NCBI GenBank assembly: GCA_963724735.1
Contig: CAVRVX010000038.1
Span: 58,286 to 122,285 of the forward strand
Source: Rhodoplanes sp963724735
GTDB taxonomy: Bacteria; Pseudomonadota; Alphaproteobacteria; Rhizobiales; Xanthobacteraceae
Reading direction: 5' to 3'
DNA: 64,000 bases
The notes under the pieces were generated by a model that saw only the letters and a list, made by a program, of their open reading frames with translations, ran no database searches and was not told the DNA's origin. The translations under genes were made by a program, and so were the position numbers. This document shows positions 26,170-36,753 of the stretch, piece after piece; the stretch's first letter is position 1; each line of letters opens with the position of its first letter.

Positions 26170-26750
26170 ATGAACGTTGCCTCCCGTTTTCATCCTGCGG
26201 TCGCCGCCTGGTTCAATCAGAGCTTCACCGCACCGACCGCGGCACAAGCCCAAGCGTGGCCGGCAATCCAGGCCGGCCGGCACGTACTGATCGCGGCACC
26301 ACGGCTCGGGCAAGACGCTGGCAGCCTTTCTGGCGGCGATTGATACGCTGGTGCGACAGGGGGCTCGATGGCCGCCTCGAGAACGAGACCCAGGTCGTCT
26401 ACGTCTCGCCCCTGAAGGCGCTGTCGAACGACATCAACCGCAACCTCGAAACGCCGCTGGCCGGCGTCCGTGCGGCTTTGTGTGCGCAGTGCCTGCCGGA
26501 TGTCGAGATCCGCACCTGGGTGCGTACGGGCGAACGCCGCCTGGCGAGCGCGACCGCATGCGCAAGTCGCCGCCGCACATCGTCGTCACGACGCCTAGTC
26601 GCTGTACATCCTGCTTGGTTCGGAGTCCGCCGCGCAATGCTCAAGACCACGCGCACCGTGATCGTCGACGAGATACATGCGCTTGCACCCGACAAGCGCG
26701 GCTCGCATCTGTCGCTTTCGCTCGAGCGCCTGGCGGCCCTCACCGCAGAT
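26170..26750 (+). pseudogene. Lhr-like DEAD/DEAH helicase, N-terminal part, frameshifted
   Basis: ATG 26170 opens FHPAVAAWFNQSFTAPTAAQ and PAIQAGRHVLIAAP, the N-terminus of long Lhr-type helicases. Within the Walker A (APTGSGKT expected) a lesion at about 26300 breaks the frame, and further shifts occur near 26370 and 26540. Other pieces read ENETQVVYVSPLKALSNDIN, TVIVDEIHALAPDKRGSHLS (with the DEIH motif) and LSLERLAALT. The gene is then cut by an IS30 tail at about 26750. The full protein would exceed 1400 aa, so most is gone. Confidence 0.8.
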
Positions 26751-26865
26751 CTCACGCCGAGAAAATGCCTCGGTTTCAAGACGCCATTCCAGGCGATCCT
26801 CAAAGAGCTTGGCAAAGACGTCCAAATACAGTTTTCATAAACCCGTTGCGCCTCGCTCCAGAATC
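26697..26865 (+). repeat. lhr/IS30 junction repeat, copy A
   Basis: About 170 bp nearly identical to the reverse complement of 36754-36927, from GCGCGGCTCGCATCTGTCGC to CTCGCTCCAGAATC. Small differences include CAG versus CGAAA, GT versus ATTC and G versus A. It contains both helicase and IS30 sequence, so the copied unit post-dates the fusion. Confidence 0.9.
26751..26865 (+). mobile_element. IS30-family remnant (transposase C-terminus and right end)
   Basis: The frame reads PRKCLGFKTPFQAILKELGKDVQIQFS and stops at 26840, the typical end of an IS30 transposase (RKCLG.KTP). About 25 bp of presumed terminal sequence follows. The rest of the IS is missing. Confidence 0.65.
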
Positions 26866-27140
26866 CACGGTCCGTTGGTCAAGCTGCGCAATTCTGCTTA
26901 GGGCGTCCGCTCCGGAGCGGACGGCCCTTGATTAGGCTGGATACGCGGTGAGAATGCCAGTCATGGGCGCGGCCGCAACAACTCGTGCGCCGGCAGGATG
27001 CGCTGCTGCGCCTCCTCGGGCTCGGCCAGGGCGTTGGCCACGTGCTCGATCGCGATAGCCACGCGCGCCGTGGCCCAGTCGAGGTGGCCCAGTGCCATAT
27101 AGTTTGACGGGCCCCGCGTCCGCGCTCTATAGGCGGGGCT
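26866..27140. other. no gene recognised
   Basis: Starts just after the repeat. A minus-strand stretch (HLDWATARVAIAIEHVANAL) is open but unidentified. Confidence 0.35.
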
Positions 27141-27719
27141 ATGCCCCTGCCGCTCGGCTTCATCGCGCCATGCCTGCCCACTAAGGCGCCTCAACCGCCA
27201 ACCGGCGACGCATGGCTGCACGAGATCAAGCATGACGGTTTCCGCGTCATCGCGCGCAAGGAGGGTGGGCGCGTGCGGCTCTACAGCCGACCTGGCGCGG
27301 GGGGGGGGCTGCGCTCGCGCTCCTGATCGTCGACGGCGAGGCGGTCGCCTGCGGAGACGAGGGCGTGCCGAGCTTCGACCGCATTCGTTACCGGCGGCAC
27401 GACGCGAGCGTGTTCCTGTACGCGTTCGACCTGATCGAGCTGGACGGCGACGACCTGCGGCGCGAGCCGCTGGAGCTGCGCAAAGCCACGCTCGCCTCCG
27501 TCCTGGCCAAGCCTACCCTTGGCCTGCGGCTCAACGAACACGTCGAGGCCGACGGCCCCACCGTGTTCGCCCACGCCTGCAAGATGGGGCTAGAGGGCAT
27601 CGTGTCCAAACGCAAGACCTCGACCTACCGCTCAGGCCGCTCGCCAGACTGGCTCAAGAGCAAGAACCCCGCGTGCGACGCGGTGCGGCGGGAAGCGGAG
27701 GAGGACTGGGAAGAGAGAG
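27141..27719 (+). pseudogene. ATP-dependent DNA ligase (LigD-like ligase domain), broken
   Basis: ATG 27141 gives MPLPLGFIAPCLPTKAPQPP and then HEIKHDGFRVIARK, with the nucleotidyl-lysine motif KxDG. After LYSRPG a run of G (27298-27307) and a deletion lose ~25 residues. The downstream frame continues with IVDGEAVACGDEGVPSFDRI, FLYAFDLIELDGDDL and MGLEGIVSKRKTSTYRSGRS, ending in WLKSKNPACDAV. All are ligase motifs III-V. Such ligases serve end joining or repair. The homopolymer run makes an assembly error possible here. Confidence 0.8.
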
Positions 27720-27803
27720 ATGGCGCCGACCGGCAAGAACCGCATCATGATCTTCGGCCCGAAGGACGACGGCAGCTACGTGGTCGAGTTCAGGACCGCC
27801 GCG
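27720..27803 (+). pseudogene. start of a small conserved protein, truncated
   Basis: ATG 27720 gives APTGKNRIMIFGPKDDGSYV followed by VEFRTA, then homology stops where the protease remnant of the opposite strand begins. In relatives I recall a short protein with this start downstream of the ligase gene. Function unknown. Confidence 0.5.
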
Positions 27804-28979
27804 CTTCCATACTGGTCGGCATCAGATCGCCGTCTGGGTGGAGTCCTTCTAACGGGAATGTTTCCTCTAATTTCGGGTCCCAGAACGACGTATTCCATTT
27901 TCCGGCGCGACGTTCATCCAGGACTATGCCTTCCACCTTGTTACGTCGACTGATGTCAACTAGAGCCATCACCGGTTTCTTTTTGTCGTCAGGCACCACA
28001 ATGGTGATATCTGCCCGATCATCGCACTTCAGCGAGATGTTTCTAATGTATGCCGTGTTATCCTTCGCACGTCCTTCGAACAATACACGTGGCTCACACT
28101 CGCTTTTGCTCACGATCTCATTGGCATGGGCTGAGAGGAAAGCTCGCACATCTCTCGCTGAGACAGCAAAATTTAAGCCCTGCCTGTCCGATCCAAATGT
28201 ATTCACACCCACGAGCTGCCCGTCATCTGAAAGAAGTGGCCCTCCAGAATTGCCGGGGTTGATGGGTGTCTGGGTCTGAATGACAGTGGCACGATGCTTA
28301 ACGTCCTTCGCATCGTACGACCATTCATAGTCCGGTCGTATTTGGCTGACGATGCCGGTGGTGTACGTCCAGACTTCGCCGGTTGGATGACCGATAGCGC
28401 GAACGTCTGATCCGACCTCAATAGCGTCTGGAGCCGCGATCTGGATTGCTTTAACAGCGCGCGACGGCAAAGCTTTAGGTTGCAAAAGTGCCAAATCACG
28501 TACGGGCTGTTCTTAATAACGACTGCGGCGGCGAGATCCTCTTGTGAAGGCTTTCTGGACGGGTCTGCCGGTTTGAAAATCACGTTGACTTGACGATAAC
28601 CTTTGATCACGTGCCAATTCGTAAGAATTGTCTTGTCTTATTCTAGCAACGATCCGGAACCAAACCCTTCATTTGTTACAACAAGAACTACTGCTGGTGC
28701 AACATCGCGATAAACCGCCACATCGCGGCCGCTGCGTGTCGCCCGCACATTCGACCTATAGCTTTTCATGAAGGCAGAAGCACCTGCGACCGTTGCGCCA
28801 ATATCTACGCTCGAACTGTCAACCGTGGACTTAACATCGCTCGAAAGCGATTGCGGTTCGCCTGGCGCGGATAGCACCAGATCCTTTACATCAACGCCAT
28901 TTTGCGCGATGGCATGGCGCCCCAACAGCAGCATGAGCATTGAAAAAGCGAAGATCGCGATTTTCAACATTGTGATCAC
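27790..28979 (-). pseudogene. trypsin-like (S1) serine protease, nonsense and frameshift mutated
   Basis: From ATG 28979 a signal peptide (MLKIAIFAFSMLMLLLGRHA) leads to VAPAVVLVVTNEGFGSGSLLE. A TAA at 28636-28638 then interrupts before the catalytic His in ILTNWHVIKGY. A frame change at about 28500 precedes the Asp segment, which reads DLALLQPKAL once corrected. The Ser segment TPINPGNSGGPLLSDDGQLV is intact. The catalytic triad is therefore complete in outline but not in one frame. The C-terminal ~100 residues are of unknown function. It lies 37 bp after the TPR-CHAT gene on the same strand. Confidence 0.82.
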
Positions 28980-28984
28980 TCCTC

Positions 28985-29032
28985 ACTTACATCTAACTTC
29001 CTTTTGCTACTTACATCTAACTTCCTTTTGCT
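28985..29032. repeat. 24-bp tandem duplication at the CHAT gene end
   Basis: ACTTACATCTAACTTCCTTT plus TGCT occurs twice head to tail (28985-29008, 29009-29032). It lies just beyond the CHAT stop codon in the short gap before the protease gene. Confidence 0.9.
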
Positions 29033-32000
29033 GGTTCTCCGACCACCACAAATCGGCGCCCAAGGCGGGGATGGGCATCGTCGTCGGACGTGGCATTGTC
29101 GATCATTGACAGCATCGAATTCCGCAATGCCTCCGCGTGGGACAGTTTCGGATCACGCGCGCTGCTTGGAACGTGCCGACCATCAGCGCAACCGTCGCCT
29201 CCGGAGTCGACCTCCCAATGCGAAACGACGAGCGACCTTCCGCCGGCATAGAAGAATGCGCGGGCAAGACCCTGAAGCGCTTCCGCCCCGGTTGCCCTCC
29301 GCTGCGGTATTGCAGGCGGACAAGACGACCCAGTCTGCATTTAGCTTGAGTTGTGCAACCTCGCTCGCCGTCAGCAAGCCGTCATCGAGTTCGGTAGGGT
29401 TTCTCGGGAATGGTCAAGGCAAGCGCGGTTCGGCCTTCACCTTGGCGAACTTTTCGACCTCGCCGGCACAAGCCATGGGTCCGCAAAATAGACAATGCGG
29501 TAATCATCGAGCTTCGACTGCTTGACCGCCGTCTCCGACGCACAGCCCCAAGCTTGACGTCATTGTCGGCTGCTTTGAGGACATCCGCGATCGCCTGCAC
29601 CTCATGTGCAGTTTCGGGTAATTGCGGAAGCGCCTCGGCGAGCGACACCAGATCAGCTGCCCCTCGTATAGAGAATTTCAACGGTGCTTCGCAGCGCGAC
29701 CGACCTGTCGTGATCTGGTTCCTTGGAAAAGACAGGATCGGCAAAGGCGATTAGCGGCTTGCTGCCGATGAACCGGGCGCTACTTGAGCGCAGCGTTTTC
29801 AGGCTCGTGACCGACGGCAAGATCTTGTGATCGCATAGAGACTCGGACGAGCCAGTCGACATCCTTCAACTTCTTGCCGCTTGGATCTTTTGTCACCAGA
29901 AGCTGCAGCGGAAGCTGGTCAATGCGCCGTTTGTCGACGACGGACAGGCGCGTTTTGCCCTGAATCTTGTCGGCGATTGCCCCAAACGTCTCCGAATAAA
30001 TCTGGAAGGCCAAGCTGCGGCATCGAAGGGCTCGTCGATTTCGAAGGTGAGCGATGTCTGTAGCGCCTTGACCTGTTCATCCAGGTTCTTCGCTGTAACC
30101 GTCAGACTCGACCCAATCGGCATCCGTGCCTCGTCACCACCCAGGCGTAGCTCTTTTCACCAAAATCAAACACGACAAGTGCCTCATCATCGGCGAGAAG
30201 CGCTTGCGTATCCTTGAGCGACATCGGTGCTGGGCTTTGACAGCGCACATAATCGGGGAAGCGCTCCGTTGAGCGACGCCTGTAATTGCGCTGCGCTCGG
30301 TAGCGATCTCGACTTGAAACGGTTGCGTATCTGTTCTTCGGCTGGCGGCATTACGTTCGCCCGGTACTTTTGAGACGGCGTCATCAGAATTTTATCGAGG
30401 CTCTCGTCTTCAGCAGAAAGGTCCTGCTCCCTGCGAACGAGTTCGAGCCAGCTCGCCATCGGCCCGCTGCAAAGCGGACAGAGAGCTTGGTTGACCGCGT
30501 TCGCCGCAGCGGAAGATGTCGCGTTTTGAACGACCTGATAGCTTTCGTTGAAGGCCTCTGCCGCTGGTGATCAATAGACTTTGTGACGCGCCATCTGAGG
30601 ACTCACGAGATGAATGTCCTTTGCGGTCAAACCTTTCTGATGCTGTGGTTCGGACCAACGGGAGGGCATCGGCATAGCGACCCTGGTCATGGTACAGCGC
30701 AGCCAGATTGTTCAGCGTCGTTGCGACATCAGGATGGTCGGGACCGAGCGCTTTTTCTTGATATCGCCAGCGAGCGCTTGTAGAGCGGCTCGGCGTCGGC
30801 GAAGCGACCTTGATTGCTGGTAAAGCCCCGCCAGATTGTTCAGCGAGCTCGCGAACATCGGGATGATCGGGACCGAGGGCTTTTTCCCTATAGCCAGCGA
30901 GCGCTTTAAGAGCGGCTCGGCATTCGGCATAGCGACCTTGCTCGATGATAGCGCCGCCAGGTTGTTCAGCGATCTCGCGACATCGGGATGGTCGGGGCCG
31001 AGCGCTTTCTCAGAATCGCCAGCGAGCGCTTGTAGAGTGGCTCGGCGTCGGCGTAGCGACCTTGATCGTCAGTAGAGCGAAGCCAGGTTGTTCAGCGACG
31101 CCGCACATCGGGATGGTCGGGACCGAGCGCTTTCTCGGTGATCGCCAGCGAGCGCTTATAGAGCGCCTCGGCCTCGGCGTAGCGACCTTGGTCGTTGTAC
31201 AGCACCGCCAGATTGTTCAGCGACTGTCGCGACTTCGGGATGGTCGGACCAAGGGCCTTTTCTCAGATCGCCAGCGACCGTTTGATAGAGCGGCTCGGCG
31301 TCGGCATAGCGACCTTGATCCTGGTAGAGCGCAGCCAGATTGTTCAGCGAGGTCGCGACATCGGGATGGTCGGGACCGAGCGCTTTCTCGCGGATCGCCA
31401 GCGACCGCTTGAAGAGCGGCTCGGCGTCGGCATAGCGACCTTGTTCTGTAGTACAGCGCGGCCAGATTGTTCAGCGATGTCGCGACATCGGGATGGTCGG
31501 GACCGAGCACTTTCTCGCGATCGCCAGCGACCGCTTGTAGAGCGGCTCGGCGTCGGCGTAGCGACCTTGATTCATCGTAAAGCGAGCCAGGTTATTCAGC
31601 GACGTCGCTGACATCGGGATGGTCGGGACCGAGCGCTTTCTCGCTGATCGCCAGCGACCGTTTGTAGAGCGGCTCGGCGTCGGCGAAGCGACCCTGATCG
31701 CTGGTAAAGCTATGCCAGGTTGTTCAGCGACCGTAGCGACATCGGGATGATTCGGGACCGAGCGCTTTCTCCCGGATCGCCAGCGACGCTTGTAGAGCGG
31801 TCGGCGTCGGCATAGCGACCCTGATCTTCGTAGAGCGCGGCCAGGTTGTTCAGCGCCCCCGCGACATCGGGATGGTCGGGACCGAGCGCTTTCTCGCTGA
31901 TCGCCAGCGACCGCTTGAAGAGCGGTTCGGCGTCCGCGAGCGACCCTGGTTCGGTAGAGCTCAGCCAGGTTGTTGAGCGCCTCCACGATTCGGGATGGAT

Positions 32001-32786
32001 GGGGACCGAGCGCCTTTCTCGGTGATCGCCAGCGACCGCTTGTAGAGCGGTTCGGCCTCCGCATAGCGTCCTTGATTTCGGTAGAGCGCAGCCAGATTGT
32101 TCAGTATCAAGCGCGACTTGGGGATGATCGGGACCCGAGCGCTCTCTCTTTGTATGGCCAGGGGTCCGTTTGTAGAGCGCTTCGGCGTCGGCGTAGCAAC
32201 CCTCATCCTGGTAAAGCGAAACCAGGTTGTTTAGAAATATCGGCGCAAGATGCGGATGGTTGGGACCGAGCGCCCTCTGGCTATCTGCAGAGCGATTGCT
32301 TGTAGAGCGTTTCGGCGTCCGCGGAGGCGGCCCTGACTACGGTGCACCCCAGCCAGGTTGTTCAGTATCGGTGCTAGGATTGAAACTCGTTGGCACCCAG
32401 CGCCTCTTGAGATCTGCCAGCGATCGCTTGATAAGCGGCTCAGCGTCGGCGTAGCGACGTTAATTCACATAGACCGAAGCCAAGTTGTTCAGCATGGTCG
32501 CGACGTTGGGATGGTGTGGAGCCGAGCGCCTTCTCGGGTGATCGCCAGCGACCGCTTGTAAAGCCGTTGGGCGTCGACGTAGCGATTTTGGCGATGGTAC
32601 AGATTAGCCAGAGTTTCTCAGCAAGAGAGATCGCCTGCGTATATTTTCCTGAGTTATATAGCTCAATCACTTTGTTATTGAGTACATCGGCTTCTTTGAG
32701 ACTTTGGCCAAAACTCACCGTCGGCGCGGCAGCCAACAGCGCGGTAGTCAATGCTGCAATGATGCCGACCGACTAATCCTGCGCAT
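29017..32786 (-). pseudogene. TPR-CHAT (caspase-like) protease gene, heavily frameshifted
   Basis: ATG 32786 starts MRRISRSA; after a one-base lesion a signal-peptide-like segment follows (ALTTALLAAAPTVSFGQSLK), then about 15 TPR units of 42 residues (AEPLYKRSLAI...HPDVATSLNNLAALY). A linker precedes a CHAT domain with the His in ILRTHGL and the Cys in DWVVLSACNTAAEG. It ends with EALQGLARAFFYAGGRSLVVSHWEVDS. Intact it would be ~1240 aa. Frame changes occur roughly every 100-200 bp, so it cannot be expressed as read. CHAT proteins with TPRs act as protein-activated proteases. Confidence 0.83.
30640..32580 (-). repeat. about 15 tandem 126-bp repeats encoding TPR units
   Basis: The phrase CGACATCGGGATGGTCGGGA (plus strand) recurs about every 126 bp from 30735 to 32505 with increasing divergence toward 32.5 kb. 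It encodes the 42-residue TPR of the CHAT protein. The repeats are similar enough to recombine or collapse in assembly. Confidence 0.88.
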
Positions 32787-33117
32787 GAAAAGTTCCTGAT
32801 TGCTCAGCCCAGTAAGCGACCCGAAAAGCCCCTTAGCACAACGAGGCGCCTTGATTTGCATCAAGTTCGCAAATCGTTGACCTCTACGGCCTTGACCCCA
32901 GCACGACCCATGGCGGGCATCCGCGCTGACGTGCCGCCCCGTGGCGACGACAATGGCCTCCTCGGTGTGCTGCAGAGCTGCAGCTGCGCGATAGTCGGTA
33001 GCGGCCACCACAGCGTCGCAGGGGGTACCTGAATGGCGGCAGTCGTAACTCTGTCGATAGATAGCCCGCTCAGGTCCATCAGACCGACCGCGTCCACTGG
33101 GGTGCGGCACGGATAAT
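32787..33117. other. upstream region of the TPR-CHAT gene
   Basis: No supported gene. An open minus-strand frame reads HSGTPCDAVVAATDYRAAAA and may be a remnant of another gene. The stretch ends exactly at the left end of the IS3 element. Confidence 0.4.
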
Positions 33118-33163
33118 TGAGACACCCGGCTGAGGTAAATTGAACCTCAACCGGAGTGTACAC

Positions 33164-33551
33164 ATGACGAGTGATGAAGGGCTCAAGCCGAAGGGGCGCC
33201 GGAGCGCTCCCAAGCTGGCGTAGGCGCCCCTTCGGGCGTCGACGGGAATGGTCCGAAGCGCTTCCGTTCAGCGCAAGATGGCGATCGTCGCGCGACTGTT
33301 GCGCGGCGAGCCGCTGATCTGGTGGCCGGCAAACGAATGTCTCCATCGCCAGGCTAACCGAGTGGCGCGATCGCGCGCTTGCAGGCGCGGCTACGGCCTT
33401 GAAAGAACGCGAACGCGATGACCGCGACGACGAAATCGCCCGGCTGAAATCCAAGGTGGGCGAGATCACCATGGACAACGAACTGCTCAACGCCAAGATC
33501 GCGGCGCTGGAGGGCAAACGCCCTTTGGCCCACAGGAGGTCGAGACGATGA
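33164..33551 (+). pseudogene. IS3 OrfA (helix-turn-helix and leucine zipper), frameshifted
   Basis: ATG 33164 opens TSDEGLKPKGRRSAPKLA then stops. Other frames carry KMAIVARLLRGEPL, VSIARLTEWRDRALAGAATA and DEIARLKSKVGEITMDNELL, which joined give a normal OrfA with an HTH and coiled coil. At least three frame changes are needed. It overlaps orfB by ATGA, the usual arrangement. Without OrfA the element is probably immobile. Confidence 0.75.
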
Positions 33552-34462
33552 GCCAGACGCTCTCGCCCTCCAGTGCTCGCTGTTATGGCTTGGCGCGCGT
33601 TGCGCGTGTGTGGACGGTCTCGCGTGCCAGCGTCTATCGCTCCCTCAAAGAGACGCCGCCGAACACGATCGCCCGTCGCCCTGGCCCGGTCGGGGCATGT
33701 TCGGACGCGGAATTGGCCGACCATATCCGCCGGCAAATAGCTGCCTCACGCCTTCACGGTGAGGGGTACCGCAAGTTATGGGCGCGATTGCGCTTTGCTG
33801 GCGTTCGCGCAAGCCCCCGCCGTGTGCGACGCGTGATGGGCGAGAACGGCTTGCTCGCTCCTCATCGCGTTGGACGCGCCGAGAGCAAGCCGCACGATGG
33901 AACGATCGTCACCAACAAGGTCAATGAAATGTGGGGAACAGACATGACGCAGACGATCACCGTCGAGGAAGGCAGGGCCTATGTCTTCGTCGCCGTGGAA
34001 CACGCCAATTCGGAAGTCGTCGGCATTCATGCCGCGCGTTCGGCCAATCGCTTCGAGGCGCTGGAGCCGGTGCGCCAGGGGGTGCATCGGTGCTTCGGAT
34101 CCATCGCACCTGGTGTGGCGCGTGGATTGATGCTGCGTCACGATCATGGCTCCAACTACATGTCCGGTGACTTCCAGGACGAGATCGAATGCTTGGGAAT
34201 CGAAGCTTCGCCCTCCTTCGTGCGAGAGCCCCAGGGCAACGGCGTCGCGGAGCGCTTCATCCGAACCTTGAAGGAGAACCTATTGTGGGCGAGGACCTTC
34301 GATACGATCGAAGAGCTGCGAGCCGCGCTCGTCGAGTTCGCCAGGCACTACAACGAAACCTGGCTCGTCGCCCGCCACGGTAATCGTACCCCAGCCCAGG
34401 TACGAGCCGCTCAAAGCCAGCTTGATCAGAACGCAATGGCCGATCTAAAGTTGGCTGCCTGA
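33548..34462 (+). CDS. IS3-family transposase OrfB
   Basis: 304 aa, full length. The HTH_21-type N-terminus (SRASVYRSL; HGEGYRKLWARLRFAGVRAS) is followed by an integrase core with Asp in EMWGTDMTQTI, Asp in LRHDHGSNYMS and Glu in NGVAERFIRTLKENLLW. The three acidic residues with DDE spacing are intact. The C-terminus ends in NRTPAQVRAAQ. It catalyses IS transposition together with OrfA, which is broken here. Confidence 0.92.
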   Translation: MSQTLSPSSARCYGLARVARVWTVSRASVYRSLKETPPNTIARRPGPVGACSDAELADHIRRQIAASRLHGEGYRKLWARLRFAGVRASPRRVRRVMGENGLLAPHRVGRAESKPHDGTIVTNKVNEMWGTDMTQTITVEEGRAYVFVAVEHANSEVVGIHAARSANRFEALEPVRQGVHRCFGSIAPGVARGLMLRHDHGSNYMSGDFQDEIECLGIEASPSFVREPQGNGVAERFIRTLKENLLWARTFDTIEELRAALVEFARHYNETWLVARHGNRTPAQVRAAQSQLDQNAMADLKLAA

Positions 34463-34514
34463 ATAAGCCCAGCCGGATGTCTCAAAACCGGGCTGCAGTA
34501 CACGTGCGAATGAG

Positions 34515-34811
34515 ATGCGCGAAGAGGTCGTTATAACTGCTATCGTGCGCGGCCTTGTCGATCGTTTCGGCCGTAAAGAGCATCGCATTCGCAGCACCGA
34601 AACATTCAAAAGCATGGGATTGGACGAACTCGACATGACCGATCTGGAATGTGCAATCGAGGAAAATTTAAGCGTGTCACTGCCCACCGGAATCAGGCTT
34701 GAGGAAACGATCCGCGATATCGTCAAACGCAGCGCGGGGGTCAAATCTCGAGGATTGACTTTCAGCCACCCCAAAATCGAAAAGGAGATTCCGTCGATTA
34801 AACGCCTATAA
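34515..34811 (+). CDS. acyl-carrier-protein-like small protein without the phosphopantetheine serine
   Basis: 98 aa from ATG 34515. The four-helix ACP pattern is visible: VRGLVDRFGRKEHRIRSTET, then FKSMGLDELDMTDLECAIEE and NLSVSLPTGIRLEETIRDIV. The usual DSL motif is DEL here, so the serine that takes phosphopantetheine is Glu. Unless modified in another way it cannot carry an acyl chain. It sits between the IS3 right end and truncated type I secretion genes, in lower-GC sequence. Either a non-canonical ACP or a decaying one. Confidence 0.55.
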   Translation: MREEVVITAIVRGLVDRFGRKEHRIRSTETFKSMGLDELDMTDLECAIEENLSVSLPTGIRLEETIRDIVKRSAGVKSRGLTFSHPKIEKEIPSIKRL

Positions 34812-35008
34812 CCCGGAAACTAAACCAGTAATTAGTGTCGCTTATCAACCTTAACTAATTATGCCTTCATTAATCCAGAGGTAAAATCGAAGTTCTTGGA
34901 CTAATCCAATGTCGCTACAAAGTGAATATAAGCACAGTATGCCCGCTTTACTGTTGCTCTTGCTGGCTGGTTCCGCTCTCGCACGACCAATGGTCGTGCC
35001 ACCGATCC

Positions 35009-35374
35009 CTGCCGGAGGGCTACGACACAATCCTGGGCGAGCGAGGCAGCAGCTTTTCGGGCGGTCAGCGGCAGAGGATCGCCATCGCCCGCGCGCTGAT
35101 TACCGACCCACGCATTCTCATTTTCGACGAGGCAACGAGCGCACTCGATTACGAGAGCGAGCGTATTGTGCAGCAGAACATGACGCAGATCGCTCGGGGC
35201 CGCACGGTGTTCGTCATTGCGCATCGGCTCTCGGCGCTGAGGATGGCGGACCGCATCATCACCATCGAGCGGGGCTGCCTGACCGAAGATGGCACCCACG
35301 ACGACCTGATCAAGACCGGCGGCCGATATGCGACCCTGTATCGGCTCCAGGCAGGGCTGCATGAAGTCCGCTGA
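35009..35374 (+). pseudogene. type I secretion ABC transporter, C-terminal half of the ATPase only
   Basis: Homology begins at LPEGYDTILGERGSSFSGGQ and covers the signature (SGGQRQRIAIARAL), Walker B (ILIFDEATSALDYESE), the H-loop (VIAHRLSALRMAD) and the end. The membrane domain and Walker A are gone. The downstream hlyD-like start (35361) overlaps its end, as in real HlyB-HlyD operons. Nonfunctional as it stands. Confidence 0.82.
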
Positions 35375-36407
35375 GAAGGTTGTTGCCTTTCCGAAAAAGC
35401 GCGAGGAGCGGTCCGCTTGCCGCCTTCAGGCCGCCACAAGCTGCGCCCTCTGACCTCGTTCAGATGCATCGCCGCTTCCTGCTCAGCCAGACACCTGAAC
35501 AGAAGGCCAAGATTGCGGCCATCGACCGGCAGGTAGCGCAAAAGGAAGCCGAACGCGCGACCATCAAGGCCTCCATCGACAAGCTCAAGGCGATCATTCC
35601 GCCCCTGGAGGAGCGCGTCGAAATCCGCAAAAGCCTTTTCAACAAGGAACTGGGGTCCAAGCTTCTATATCTGAGCGAACTGCAGGAGCTTGTCGGCCAG
35701 CGGCAAGAGATCCTCGTGCAGCAGAGCCGCTATAGCGGGCGGACGCCGCCATCGCCGCTTTGGTCGAGACGCGGAGCAAGACCGTGGCCGAGTACGAACG
35801 CGGGCTGTTCGACGAGCTTGCTAAAGCCGAACAGAAAGCCGCTGGCTTGGTTCAGGACATCATCAAAGCCGAGCAACGGACCAGCCTGCAGAAGCTGACT
35901 GCACCGGTGGACGGCGTGGTCCAGCAACTCGGCATACACACGATCGGCGGAGTGGTCACACCAGCGCAGGCCCTGATGGTCATTGTCCCGGCCGAGACAC
36001 ACCTTGAGATCGAGGCGATGGTCTCCAACCGTGATATCGGATTTGTCGAGGTCGGACAGGACGCAGCGATCAAGATCGATACGTTCAACTTCACCCGCTA
36101 CGGCCTGCTGCACGGCAAGGTCCTCACCGTCTCCCACGATGCCATCACTCGCGACAAGCCGCAGGAGAAGATCGTCGACAAACCGCAAGGGGCGGAAGCA
36201 AGCAGCAGCGAGCCGAAGGGCCAGGAGCTGGTTTACGCCGCCCGCGTATCGCTCGATCGCACCCAGATGCCGATCGAGAACAAGATCGTTAATCTGTCTC
36301 CCGGGATGGCCGTGACCGTCGAGATCAAGACCGGCTCGCGCAGCATCATCAGCTACTTGCTATCACCCCTCATTCGCTACAAGCACGAGAGCTTGCGCGA
36401 GAGATGA
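35361..36407 (+). pseudogene. HlyD-family adaptor, internally deleted and frameshifted
   Basis: ATG 35361 gives KSAEKVVAFPKKREERSA, a typical T1SS adaptor start. The membrane anchor and early hairpin are then missing. A coiled-coil part follows in another frame (TPEQKAKIAAIDRQVAQKEA; LKAIIPPLEERVEIRKSLFN). After a shift at about 35745 the rest reads AEQRTSLQKLTAPVDGVVQQ, AHLEIEAMVSNRD-like text and KIVNLSPGMAVTVEIKTGSR. Partner of the truncated ATPase upstream. No substrate gene was seen. Confidence 0.8.
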
Positions 36408-36753
36408 CACCCGGGCGAGCGTATGATCGAGGCGTTCTCTGCACAGAGTCCGCTTCACTCTCAATGACCGGACCTTCGCAAACGGGCACCCCATGACCGG
36501 GTAGTGCCATTTCCGGACTCTCACGGTGCGATAAGAACAAATTCGCTACGGTGCGAGATCGACGCGCCTGGGAGAAATAAGGCCGTCGGTTTGTCGCCGT
36601 TACTTGTTGCGGCACTGAGCGACTTGCCGCGCCAGCCGCAGACGGAGACGGCTACCAAGCCGCGCTGGCAGTTCTAGGCAATGCGGCAGTGCAAGTGCGT
36701 CTTAACCGGGCTGTTGCCCTAACGAGAAAGCTTACATGAGCAGCACGGCGTCT
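36408..36753. other. no gene recognised
   Basis: Sequence between the HlyD remnant and the inverted repeat copy. I see no open frame with recognisable content. Confidence 0.4.

Larger units (their letters stand above)
33118..34484 (+). mobile_element. IS3-family insertion sequence with both ends
   Basis: The left end TGAGACACCCGGCTGAGG (33118) and the reverse complement of the right end TGAGACATCCGGCTGGGC (34484) form imperfect inverted repeats. The 1367-bp length fits IS3. orfA is frameshifted and orfB is intact. I see no clear target duplication flanking it. Confidence 0.85.

Noticed and set aside
30640..32580. Regular 126-bp repeats as a CRISPR array or satellite
   Set aside because: The repeats are coding, have no spacers, and translate as 42-residue TPR units of the CHAT protein.
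33118..34484. Intact, mobile IS3 element
   Set aside because: OrfA needs several frame corrections and no target duplication is visible.
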